Shown piece after piece: positions 22,214 to 33,386 of a stretch of 64,000 bases of DNA. The notes beneath the pieces were generated by a model, which was not told the DNA's origin, searched no databases, and worked only from the letters and a program-made list of their open reading frames with translations. Source of the stretch: Dactylis glomerata (lineage: Eukaryota; Streptophyta; Magnoliopsida; Poales; Poaceae); assembly GCA_007115705.1 (NCBI GenBank), contig QXEO01000431.1:2170001-2234000 (forward strand), read 5' to 3'. The translations under genes were made by a program, and so were the position numbers. The stretch's first letter is position 1. Every line of letters begins with the position of its first letter.

Positions 22214-23616
22214 TGTACTGAGAGGGAATACTTCTCGTGCATCCAACTCCCAAGAACCAAAGTTTTCCAATGTGTCCACCATATCTACCTATTAGCAATT
22301 TGCTATTCCAAGTATATTCGTCTTGCTTTTATCTATCTTCCAAAATTAAACTTTTTGTTATGAGAAAATTAGTTAGTAAAGCTCTCACGAACTTGATGGC
22401 ACATTTACTTTCTTGCACTTAATAAACTTGACCATTGTGGCTCTGTTATGTTGATTATATGCTTGCAAGTTGTAAGTTGGGAGTTAGCTCAGCCATGCTG
22501 ACATGGGGCACGCTTTCAACATTGCATTTATTCTTATTTAGTTGATATCATGATCTTTTGTTTATGGATGCCTAGCGATGTGAAATAAGTTGGAAACTTG
22601 TGAGCTCATGGAGTTTGTATATGTGTTAGAGAAACGCCTGGGCCGCTAATCTAAACCATGCATCATTCATGGTGGAAATTTACATCATAACCGTAGTGGA
22701 CATTCGATGACGCATCTCAAAATAAAAAGCTATACCCAATGGTAAATAAAAGAGATGTCGAGGTGTTCATTGTCCATTTGTCCTGTCATTTTGATATGTG
22801 AAAGCTTCCATATCCTCGGGCAGGAGGTACCCCATTGGCGTTCTCGATGATACATGTATGCTTACAATGACAAGAAGTTGCTTGGGACCTAAGTCGAGTA
22901 GCATGCGGTTTAGGTACTCGTATTCACGGGACATGGGATTTTCAACTCATGACTTATCAAGCATATATCTCATATTTGTACTCGCATTAACCTTAACCAC
23001 TCAAGATGCCTATGATGGGGGCAATGAGAGCTCAAAGCTAATTAGTACCATATTTTTTTGGAAGGTTTATAAAACTTGCAATCACTACTTCCCTCTACGA
23101 AGGGCCTTTCTTTTAATTTTATGTTGAGTCTTCATATTCTACCTTTATGCACCGATTAAGAGAGCATAGTTGTCATTCTGAGTATAATGTGCATGGTCCC
23201 AAAATTTATTATTGATTGATTCATGATTATGGCATTGCTTGTTCTCAAATTATTTGTATCTAGTCACCCTCTTGAACTTTGAAGGTGTCATATGCATTTA
23301 TGTTTTGCTACTCCATGAGGGACAAGCTGAATACCACTTTGCTATGTTTTCTATATGCTTCAAACAAACATATACCTTTCAATTCATTATTACTCATGAT
23401 CTTTTGTTTGTGTTTCTTTTCATGTTGTAACATGGTTGCTAAGTTCTATGGTTAGAATTATATCTCTTATGCCCATGTTTAGAGTACTTTGATCTCAACA
23501 TGCAATGCTTTACCTTAAGTTGATCAAGATTGTGTTGGTGCATGTCACCTCAAAAATTATTGTTTTATTATCACTTACCTACTCGAGGACGAGCAGGAGT
23601 TAATCTTGGGGATGCT
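22214..23616 (+). other. internal non-coding region of the Athila-like element, right half
   Basis: No gene is supported. It ends with the polypurine tract AATCTTGGGGATGCT (about 23602-23616) just before the 3' LTR. The GAGGACGAGCAGGAGTTAA lead-in is typical of this element group. Confidence 0.65.
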
Positions 23617-25317
23617 TGATACGTCTCAAACGTATCTATAAATTTTGATGCTCCGTGCTTGTTTTACACCAATTGCTTTGTGTTTTGTTTACACTTCGTG
23701 GCATTTTTATGCATTTTCCGGAACTAACCTATTAACGAGATGCCACAGTGCCAGTTCCCTGGTTTTTTTTGCTGTTTTTGTGTTTTAGAAAAGTTACACA
23801 GGAAATATTCTCGGAATTGGACAAAACGAAAGCCGAAAGTCCTATTTACTTCACACGAAGACGGAGTCCAGAGGAGAGACAGAGTCGGACCAAGGGGCAG
23901 GCGCACCATAGGGTGGCGCAGGCTACCCCTGGCCGCGCCACCAGGTGGTGTGACCACCTGGTCCACCTCCTGACATCGCCCTTCTGCCTATAAATTCCCT
24001 TCGACGGGAAAACCCTAAGGGGGCGAACACTTTTCCAGAAAACATACTGCAAGCCACCGTCATCGTCGTCCCGAGATCGGGAGGGTCTAGAAGCTCTTCC
24101 CGGCACCCTGCCGGAGAGGGGAATCATCACCGGAGGCCTTCTTCATCATCATGCCAACCTCCGGAGTGAAGCGTGAGTAGTCTACCTTGGACTACGGGTC
24201 CATAGCAGTAGCTAGATGCTTGTCTTCTCATCCATGTGCTTCATTTTTAGATCTTGTGAGCTGCCTATCATGATCAGATCATCATTATGCAATTCTACAT
24301 GTTGTGTTTGTTGGGATCCGATGAATATTGAGAACTATGTCAAGTTGATTGTTGATTTATCATGTCTATGTTATTTATGATCTTGCATGCTCTCTGTTGC
24401 TAGTAGATATCTTGGCCGAGTAGATGCTAGTAACTCCAAGAGGGAGTATTTATGCTCGATAGTGGGTTCATGCCTCTAGTAATCTGGGAGAGTGACAATA
24501 ACTTCTAAGGTTGTAGATGTGCTATTGCTACTAGGGAGAAAACAACAATCTCTTGTTCAAGGACATTGTATTGTTTACATTACACACTTTGCTTAAGACG
24601 ATAATCTATTGCTTGCAACTTAATACCCAACGGTTGTTCGGATGATATCCGGCGGGTGGATTATTAGTCATAGATGTAATTGGATTACGGTCTATGTATT
24701 ATGTTGTAATAATGCCCAAGTGAATCTCATAGGGATCTTCATGACATGTACATGCATTGCTATGCATTCTTTGTTCTATCAATTGCCCAACTATAATTTG
24801 TTTACCCAGCATGTTATTTATCTTTATGGAGAGACACCTTTAGTGAACTGTGGACCCCGGTCCATTCTTTTACATATATTACTTTCTACTGCAAGCACTG
24901 TTTACTTTCCGCAATTATTATTTACTTACTGCAAACAAATATCATTTTACACACGATACGTTTAATCCTTTGTTATCAGCAAACTGGTGAGATTGACAAC
25001 CTCACTGCAAGTTGGAGCAAAGTATCTTAGTTGTGTTGTGTGCAGGTTCCACGTTGCCGCTGGCGCAGACACCACGCCATCAAAGGCTTCTTCTGGCACC
25101 GTTGCCAAAGTCATCTAGCAACAACCTTCGGAAGTGGTTTCTTTCTCCTACTGGTCAATTAAACATTGGTTTCATACTGAGGGAAAACTTACTCCTGTGC
25201 TCATCATACCTTCCTCTTGGGGTTCCCCAACTGGTCCTGTGAGACATCAAGACTTTTTCTGGCGCCGTTGCTGGGGATTGAAGAAGAAGAAGCTCTCACG
25301 TCAACCATGCGCCAGCA
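23617..25317 (+). repeat. 3' LTR of the Athila-like element
   Basis: It is colinear with the 5' LTR over its whole length, with only scattered differences, and includes the internal PBS-like sequence TGGCGCCGTTGCTGGGGA (25260-25277). It ends GCGCCAGCA and is followed by the TSD copy TACAT. Confidence 0.9.
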
Positions 25318-25745
25318 TACATCAAAACATGCATTGTATCAATGACAATGAAAGGATAGAGTTGCTAACCTCGATCGAGGAGGAAAGAAAGAGGGGAAAT
25401 CTTAAGTGTCGCTCGGGCACCTCATATCATTTTTGTTTTGTGTGAACTTAAGTGGCATCATGCTCTCAAGCATTTCATCAAACACCTCTTGTGCATAGGA
25501 AAAAAACAAACTAGCACACACCTGCCACACATTCTAGGAGGAAAAAAACAGAGGAGAGGGCTAGCTGGGCGAGTGTATATATAGGCATGATTTTTAGCAC
25601 CGGTCCATGTACCAAACCGGTGCAAAAGGGGGATCTTTAGCACCGGTTTGAGCCATGAACCGATGCTAAAGGGTTCGCGTCTGCCACGTGACTGATGCAA
25701 CCCCTTTAGCACCGGTTCGTGGCAATGACCGAAACCTTTACATAA
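25318..25745 (-). mobile_element. CACTA transposon, 5' part: leader, promoter and subterminal repeats block 2
   Basis: This continues the CACTA sequence interrupted at 16243. On the minus strand it shows CACCGGTT-type subterminal repeats (25595-25740, for example TTTAGCACCGGT at 25598 and 25634, AACCGATGCTAAA at 25656, TTAGCACCGGTTC at 25706). A TATA box CCTATATATACAC (25573-25586) and a purine/pyrimidine-rich leader follow. The canonical CACTA terminus is not seen; sequence similarity to the repeats stops near 25745. Confidence 0.65.
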
Positions 25746-28454
25746 TGGTTTGGGCACAACTCCACAACTCAATTGGAGGCTCCCAATGACGGCGAATAAT
25801 CTTTAATTTAAACCAAGACAATCTTCTAGGAGGACCTCTTCAATCTAGGACAACAAAATTCCCAAGAGTAATGAAATCCATGTAGGGATGAAGGGGGGGA
25901 TCAAGATACCTTTGTTGGGATTGTAGATCTTGGTCTTCTCTTACAAATCCTCAAGTATGAGGTGATTTGAGTGGGTAGGGAGAGAGATCTACGAAGTTTC
26001 AGCTCAGGAACAATGGTGGAGAGGAATAATGGAATAGGTTGTCTTCTTGGAGAAGAAGACCTCCTTTTTATATGGCTCCACAAATCTAACCGTTGCTAGC
26101 CCAACAATCCCAGTAGTACCACTTGATTGAAATTCTACGCGTAGAAGAGAATTAGATTCAGCCTAACCTCTATGGTGTGTTTAGGATATTGTGTTGAGAA
26201 ATTCAAGTATACTAGAATACTTGAGGTGCTAGCACTCACTTTATAATGTTTCAATGTATGATTTACATTCTGAAGTTGCAGCAATCATCTCTTGAAGAAT
26301 TGTATCTATTGGCAAGTTAATAAACTTCAAAGTTCATATACTTTTTATCACCTTTACACTTGAGATCGAGCATAGGTTAAGCTTGGGGGTGTTGATGCAT
26401 GTTTATGTTTGAGAAGGAGCACATGCTAGGCTTGGGGATTATTTTATCTAATGCCTTGTTTGCCCATGTCACGAGGTGTTAACATCACTAAGTGTAGGTA
26501 GATTATAGAGTCGCGTTAACCATGCGCATAGATAATGGACCTTTGCATGGATGTTTTTTGTTTGTGTCTTTATATAAAAGTAATAACCATGAGTCACCCT
26601 TGTGGCGAAAACTTCTCTTGCTACATCACTCTGCGCTTGGAGTCCCAATGAGTAGAATTTTGAAGAGTAGAGTTGCTGCCATTAGTGGTCTTAATCAAAT
26701 CCAAAAATTAAAACTAGACACTCCAAGCTTAGCGAAATTCCTATAGTGCTCAAAAAATAAAGTTTGAAGATCTGACAACCGAGGTTTTTGTTGATGTAGA
26801 GGGATGCCTTGGGAATCCCCAAGACTGTGTTTTTTACCGTCCTTGGATACATCTTAGTTTAACTTGACTTCATTCCCTATGAAAAAATTTCACTACAAAA
26901 ACTTCTCCCACTCTTTTTCTACGGGGTTAAACATTAGTGCATAAAAAGATACAAATATTGCTATCAAAAGAGCACCCAAATAAATTTGGTTCAACATGTC
27001 CAAAGAGTTGCTTAAGTGCTTATCATCTAAAAAAGCTCAAAAGATCCAAAAATAATCAAATCGAAACTCAAAAGAATCACCCAAACAAAACAAGACAAAA
27101 TATGTCCATAAAAACAGTCGCAACAAAATAATTACCAACTCATGTATTAGAAAATTCAATAAATCATGACCTCCTGGGAATTATAGAGGACAAAAATATG
27201 AAACCAATGCAAAAAAGTAATCACTCCATTCCTAGCTACAGAGATCCCCACGAGCATCCTCATCGACCAGACATGCCGACCCATGGTGCGTCGGGGCCGA
27301 GCTCGCCAAGCAGCAGCGGCAGCAGAGCAATTCCCGTGCAGAGTTTCTCCTCCATTCCACCGCGTGAGGAGCCGAGGGCCGAATCCCCACCCCTTCACCG
27401 ACACCATGTGCTTAGATGGCGACGCCTCCAGGGGCGACGAGGAGGCGAGAGACGGATGAGAGGGGCCGGCGGTAGAGGGGCTAGGGTTTTCGCCCCTCTC
27501 GGTCGACAGGAGGAGGCGAAATGTGTTACGTATGACCTTCATTTAGTAATCATTGGTGAAATTGTCATAAACGCCAAATGGTTGTAAGGCGTTTGAGAGG
27601 GTCGAGACCTTCTAACCTACTAAACACACAAAATGAACATGTGACACCTCACAATATCTACTAACCACTCATATCATGAACTCGCGGTAGAATGATGACA
27701 CCAACTTTTACATTTTTGATGCGGTGGTTTTATGATTCCATAGTAGTAGAATGTACTTGTCAGTTGTGGTGATCTTTTCTGCTTATGTTCCATGCATGGG
27801 GAAATTGCACATTTCACCATGTTTTATTCATAGTGTTGCACAGATCACCATATAGACATAATTTTTTCACATTCCACCATGTCTTGTTCTAATTAGTTGC
27901 AAGGAAGTCTCATATCACCTTAACATCTAGCTTAGAACATTAGGTTGTTTTAGCCAACTGCATGCAAAAATATTTTGATGCTGTGCAACCATATAAGGAG
28001 GACTATTGAGGATACAATAAGTATTAATAACCGAACATTATATTTGGCTTCTGAGCAGCAGTGATCCTATTGTTTTAAAAAGTTTGAAAATCATATTTAT
28101 GACTTTAAAAAATATTAAGAAAAAAATCCAAACATTGACAAAGATGTATCCCATATACGCGCAAAATATCAATGTTAAATACTTTGTATTCTAAGCTACA
28201 CAAAAATAACAAACATGTAGATGTGAGTATGCATATTTTAAAATCTCCATTTTTTATCAGATGCCATTTTTGCGTAGCCCACAATACAACAAATTTTGGA
28301 TTGAAATTTATCATGCTTGTTGATTACATCGGTAACTATCTCCACATTTTTAGAATTTTTAAAAACTTATAAACATGATTTTTGAAAAAAAAATGAAATG
28401 ACCGGTGCATGTGGGCCAAAAATCTTCACTCCATTAACGCCACACTATATATAA
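25746..28454. other. decayed repetitive sequence, no supported gene
   Basis: 25,750-26,100 resembles a retrotransposon leader or LTR on the minus strand (TATATAAAAAGGAGG-like motif at about 26065-26079). 26,160-26,900 has Athila-like 3' region motifs on the plus strand: TTAAGCTTGGGGGTG (about 26377-26391) and GGGATGCCTTGGGAATCCCC (26801-26820). 27,230-27,530 is GC-rich with only unsupported ORFs. 27,600-28,454 is AT-rich with nothing recognised. Confidence 0.4.
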
Positions 28455-30237
28455 CTAGTCATCAACCCGTGCATCGCACGGGATACATATATATGTCCCA
28501 CACATGAAAGATATAAAAAATATTTAGTTCAAAATTTTGGCTGGCTTGAGCTCTATCAGCCTAGCATCCTCTCAATCATATTGAAGATTAAAGTTGGAAT
28601 ACTTTATAGAACAATGGAGAATTCATTCCATCTTTTCAATCTTATTTTGGCAGGCCTATGTTGAATTAGGATCCATTTTTTGCTTTAAGTAACTGAAGCA
28701 CCTGTATGGATCTAGAGATTCTAATTAAACTTAAATGCATGTTCTAACTTTGTCTTCATCCTCCAAAGTTTTTTTTTGCATGGAATTTCTAAATATCTTT
28801 CTTATATTATAGTAATTAGTAAAAATATTTTGTTGACAAATGCAGAAAATATTTGCCTACGTGCATACATAATTAAATTTGGCGGCAAATGTACATTTTA
28901 TGACAATATATGATTACAGCAGAACAAATAGTACTCACCAAGTTATCTCTGCAATTAATGAAGGAGTGTATTTAAGAGAAAATACATACTTACATTGTCC
29001 CAGGATCGATTACAAATGTATAAGTCTCTGGCATGATGTGTGCCTCAGTTTGAAATGATCATTCCTTTTGCTCTATTGGTATGGAAAAGACAGAAGCAAG
29101 TCGTATTACTGCATCTGAAACAACAGTATGGCTGTTCGCATGTAAGCAGTGATTCTTTTTCCAATCACACGTGTGAGCTGCTTGAACACTCATGGAGTCA
29201 TGGTTGATAATATTTCACCGGCTGCCTCCACAGATCGTACAACCTCGGATGAAACTGCACATGACTCACGCTCCGTGTTTGCCCATCATGGTGGTGTACC
29301 TGCTGGCTGGTGGCCTCTATTAGTTAATCTACCTGAATATCTACAGCGGACCTGTAGGAAGAACGCCGTTTTTCATAGGCCAGGAACAGTGTATGAATCT
29401 TTTGCTAGTACTATCACCAGCAGCCTCGGCCGCCGTCTGGACTCTGGAAGAATCATGTGCGTGTGCAACACTTATTTGATTTTGTAATGATTTCCTTCCT
29501 TCCTCGGCACATAATCCGTTCAGGAGTATTAGTGCTGCTAGACTTTAAAAATGTATATTATTTCTTTGTATTCGGTTATCTATATCAGACGTAAGATAAT
29601 TTTTGGGCTTCTGCTGATGAATTCTACTAAACTGTAAAATAGGGCAGAGGATTTTAAGGATGAGGGTTTACTTGCCTGCTTAGTGTGGCCGCAGCACAGT
29701 TCATCCACTCGACAGCCTTGCCGACGACGACAGGCGTTCAATCTGTTTCGAACTATTGGTGTACACAATCTGCTCCGATGCGTTCGATGCTCTGCTGACT
29801 GCTGAGGAGCGATCATGAAATTTCTTTAGAGGAGCAATCGTGACTTGAATCGGTATCTATTTCTTTCTCTGTGGCCCATGTGATTTCTTTTTGGGTCTGC
29901 TAGTTGATAGTACTTGGGTGAAGCTGACCGGATTCAGAGATTGAAGAAGGAATGGATCTGGAGAGATTGAAGAAGGAATGGATCGGGGAAGGCCAGATTG
30001 GATTTAGCCCTGGAGTGTTATTCCTGCGGGACGGGAGATGCGAAACGAAGATGTTCTTTCCCCGGGCAATGAGAGTCCTCACACAATACGGATAACCTCC
30101 GCATGCGGGAAGAACGTGGTGGCTTAATTCATCCGACGGCTGCACATAGATTTGGGATATATCGGACGGACAATTAGTTATTATTTCTAGGATTAATGTG
30201 GAGGCTCGTATGGTGCCTCTAATTAGTAAATATAAGA
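28455..30237 (-). mobile_element. candidate non-autonomous Helitron
   Basis: On the minus strand the 3' end shows a perfect hairpin CCCGTGC-GAT-GCACGGG (28466-28482) followed 11 bases later by CTAG at the terminus, with host A at 28454 (T on the minus strand). The 5' end candidate begins TCTTATATTTACTAATTAG on the minus strand at 30237, next to host T at 30238. The insertion would therefore sit between A and T, the known Helitron preference. No Rep/helicase sequence is seen; internal ORFs (for example around 29149-29487) are not recognised. The 3' end is convincing; the 5' end is inferred. Confidence 0.55.
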
Positions 30238-30414
30238 TGGGATCATTAGTGCTGGAAACATAATCTTGTTTAGGCTAGCTGTTAAAATGGTTTTAGACTT
30301 CCTTGCAACAAATTAGAGCAACCTCTGGTGGAACGTGCAAAAAATCTATCCATATGCTAATTTGTGCAACGCTATGAACGGGATCTGTTAGAATGTGCAA
30401 TTCCCTCTCCATGC

Positions 30415-30539
30415 TGTTAGACTGTATATACGTAGAGTCTATATATGTCTTGTATTGTACCTCTTAGTACGTCTATATATATGAGATAGCCACACCCGTT
30501 TTAGGGTGTAGAGCAGTTTCCCAAACCCTATGTTTTACA
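30415..30539 (+). repeat. 5' LTR of the copia element
   Basis: TGTTAGACTG...TGTTTTACA, 125 bp, containing TATATATATGAGATAG as a TATA candidate. It is matched by 35512-35636. Confidence 0.92.
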
Positions 30540-30559
30540 TGGTATCAGATTAGGTTACG

Positions 30560-32098
30560 ATGTCTTCCGCTGCACCCACCGCCGCCGCTGCTGCGCCGCT
30601 GGCCTCTGCCCCTGCTTCGCCCTTACTCGCCTGGCAGCCCTTGGCATGGTTGCAAGCTCGGTCCCCTGGGTTTATGCCTCCGGGTCCTCTCCCGCAGCCG
30701 CCCGTGATCGGATCGGCTCCTCCACCATCCGCCGCCGGCTCTGGTGTGGAGGGCGATCTGCCACCGCCGGTTCCCTCTGGCGGTCTTTCTTCCTCGACCA
30801 ACGCGGCTGCGCTGCCGCCCTATGGTGATCACGCGCCCATGCCCTACGGTGCCTATTCGGCACCGACCTATGGCGCCCCAACTGCGCCTACGTACGGCGC
30901 CCCACCTGCGCCTCCTTATGGTGCCCCGGCGCCGACCTACGGTGCCCTACCGCCGCCGTCGTCTGCCTGGCTTGCTCCCTCATACGGTGCACCGCCTCCA
31001 CAGCCCTACGTGGCGCATCCGGCGCTGCACTATGGGGCCGCGTCCGCGTCGCCCTACGGTGCCCTGGCCGCCGCTCCCTACGGTGCCTACCCGCCGTCGG
31101 CGTACGACGGCGCCATGCCTGTCTCGGCGACCGCTGCCCCCGCGCCGTCCCTGGAGACGGCTCCGCCGATGGGCTTCTATGCGCCCCAGCCGTCGACTCA
31201 CGCTGATTATACTGTGGCACCGTCGCCCTTCTACTTCTCGCACCTCATCAAGGTGCAGCTTACGCCGGACAACTACTTGTCCTGGTGTGCATTGTTGCTG
31301 CCACTTCTTCGGAGCCGCTACCTGGAGGGGTACGTTGATGGCTCTCTCCCGTGCCCACCGCCGTCTCATCCGGCGTATCACACGTGGGTGGCCCAGGATC
31401 AGGCCATCCTCTCTGCCATCCAGTCGTCGCTCACACTGAGTGTCTCGTCGCTGGTCCTCTTCGCCACCACGTCTCGGGATGCGTGGATGGCGCTTCACAC
31501 CATCTTCGCCTCTCAGTCTCAGGCGCGTGCTCATGCTATTCGCACCGAGCTAGGCGAGACCAAGCTTCGCGACCTCAGCATCACGGACTACTTCAACAAG
31601 ATGACCGGCCTCGCTGACACACTGGCCTCTATAGGTAAGCCGCTTCCCTCTGAGGACTTCACCACCTACATCCTGAACGGCCTCGATGAAGACTATGATA
31701 ATCTCGTGGAGAACGTCAATGGTCGCGACACTCCGCTTCAGCCACGCAAACTCTACTCGCGGCTTCTCGGTTGTGAACAGCGCGTCAAGGTGCGCCATGC
31801 CTCTCCGAGTTTTTTCTCCGCCAACGCCGCAACACGCGGTAAACCTCAGAAGCCGTCACGACAAGTGGCAAGCCGGCATCTGCACCTCCGTAGGCCCCGC
31901 GGGCCGCCGCGCCCTCCATCACAGGTGGTGGTCGCCCATGCACCTGCTGCCCCTACTGCGGTGCCCAGCAAGCTTGTCAGCTGTGTGGCCTTGATGGCCA
32001 TATCGCCTCACACTGTCATCGACGCTTCAAGCAGGTCTTCCTCGGCATTGGCAACAATGGAAAAGGCAATGACAAGCAGGCTGCCGCTGCCGTGGTAG
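30560..32098 (+). pseudogene. copia gag with Pro/Tyr/Gly/Ala-repeat N-terminus, frameshifted near the zinc knuckle
   Basis: This open stretch of 512 codons starts at ATG 30560, 20 bases after the LTR. Residues 1-90 are Ala/Pro-rich. Residues about 95-205 carry repeated (P)TYGAP-type units. From about residue 225 a gag domain of UBN2 type appears: VQLTPDNYLSWCALLLPLLRS, GYVDGSLPCPPPSHPAYHTW and ARAHAIRTELGETKLRDLS. Near 31,860-32,000 the frame shifts so that the zinc knuckle (CPYC...CQLC...H..SHC) and protease are read in another frame. The Tyr/Pro repeat tail is unusual for copia gag. Confidence 0.85.
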
Positions 32099-33230
32099 GT
32101 CAGGAACACGGGCACACCCCGTCCTACTCCATTGATACGCCGTGGTACGCGGCCACGGGAGCTACCAATCACTTGACGAGTGAGATGGGCAAGCTCTCCA
32201 CCCAGGAACCATATCGTGGTCATGATCAGGTTCGCACCGCCAATGGAGCAGGTATGCGCATCTCACATGTTGGTCAGGCCTCTCTTCTTGCACACAACTC
32301 TCAAAAATTGCGTCTTCTTAATGTCCTTCGATTTCCTTCTGCTACATGTAGTTTATTGTCTGTTCCTCAACTTACTCGTGATAATGATGTGTTCACTGAA
32401 TTTCATCGTTTCTCCTTTTTTATCAAGGATCGGGACACGAGGGCCGTTCTGCTTAGAGGTTGCCTACGCCACGGCCTATATGCGCTTGATGCTCCACCCG
32501 CACTGCCAGCGTTGCATGCTCCCCAGGCGTTCAGTGGTGTCCGTGTGTCTTCTACACATTGGCATGCACGACTTGGTCATCCTGCTGCTCCCATAGTCCG
32601 TCATGTTCTGCATCATCATGAACTTTTAGTTGCATCCAATAAATTTGCTGAAAATATCTGTGATGCCTGTCAGCAAGGCAAGAGTCATCAGCTACCGTTT
32701 TCAGAGTCGAGTCGTGTCGTTAAACATCCTCTTGAGATTGTTTTCTCTGACGTATGGGGTCCTACCCAAACATCCGTTAGTGGCCACAATTATTATGTCA
32801 GCTTTATTGAAGCTTATAGTCGGTTTACTTGGCTTTATCTTATTAAGCGTAAATCTGATGTGTTCGATGTCTTTCTTCAGTTTCAAACACATGTTGAGCG
32901 TCTCCTTAAGCATAAAATTCTTCATGTTCAATCTGACTGGGGGGTGAATATCACAACCTCAATTCATTTTTTACTAAGCTTGGGATCTCGCACCGTGTGT
33001 CTTGTCCTCATACACATCAGCAGAATGGAACTGCCGAACGTAAGCATCGTCATCTTGTGGAGACTGGCCTTACTTTACTTGCTCATGGCTTCGTTCCGTT
33101 TTGGTTTTGGAGTGATGCCTTTTCTATAGCCTGTTTCTTGATCAATAGGCTTCCTAAACGACTTCTGCAAATGAAAACCCCTCTTGAAATCTTGCTCCAT
33201 GAACTCCCAGACTGAACGTTTCTGAAGGTT
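32092..33230 (+). pseudogene. copia protease and integrase (broken)
   Basis: The protease motif reads PWYAATGATNHLTS near 32140, with Ala where the catalytic Asp is expected. GAG-pre-integrase sequence (HWHARLGHPAAPIV) with HHCC zinc residues (ICDACQQGKSHQLPF) follows, then the integrase core VFSDVWGPTQTSVSGHNYYVSFIEAYSRFTWLYL and VQSDWG, where relatives have SDNG/SDGG. The frame shifts near 32,960-33,010; HTHQQNGTAERKHRHLVE continues in another frame (32997-33215). Integrase would insert the cDNA; this copy is inactive. Confidence 0.85.
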
Positions 33231-33386
33231 TTTGGATGTGCATGTTGGCCTCATCTTCGTCCATATAATAAGCATAAGCTCGAGTTTCGGTCTAAAAAGT
33301 GCATTTTTCTTGGGTATAGTTCCCTTCATAAAGGGTACAAGTGCCTACATGTTCCCACTAATCGCGTTTACATATCTTGTGATGTC

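Larger units (their letters stand above)
16244..25317 (+). mobile_element. Athila-like gypsy element, gag-protease only, with exact TSD
   Basis: Boundaries are firm: TG at 16244, CA at 25317, and the 5-bp duplication TACAT at 16239-16243 and 25318-25322. Total length is 9,074 bp with LTRs of 1,696 and 1,701 bp. The primer site matches the tRNA-Asp-type TGGCGCCGTTGCCGGGGA used by Athila relatives. The only coding region is gag plus protease; reverse transcriptase and integrase are absent, so it must depend on a partner element. It interrupts the CACTA transposon about 70 bp upstream of the TNP2 start. The LTR sequence resembles Triticeae elements of the Sabrina/WHAM kind from memory only. Confidence 0.9.

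Noticed and set aside
25746..26160. A full LTR on the minus strand
   Set aside because: Leader-like sequence is visible but no paired LTR, TG...CA ends with TSD, or PBS was found.
27156..27587. ORFs of about 130 codons on both strands in a GC-rich patch
   Set aside because: No domain or splice context; likely a decayed promoter or leader of a repeat.
30560..31534. Several long ORFs on both strands over copia gag
   Set aside because: They arise from GC-rich repeats; only the plus frame starting at 30560 has gag motifs.
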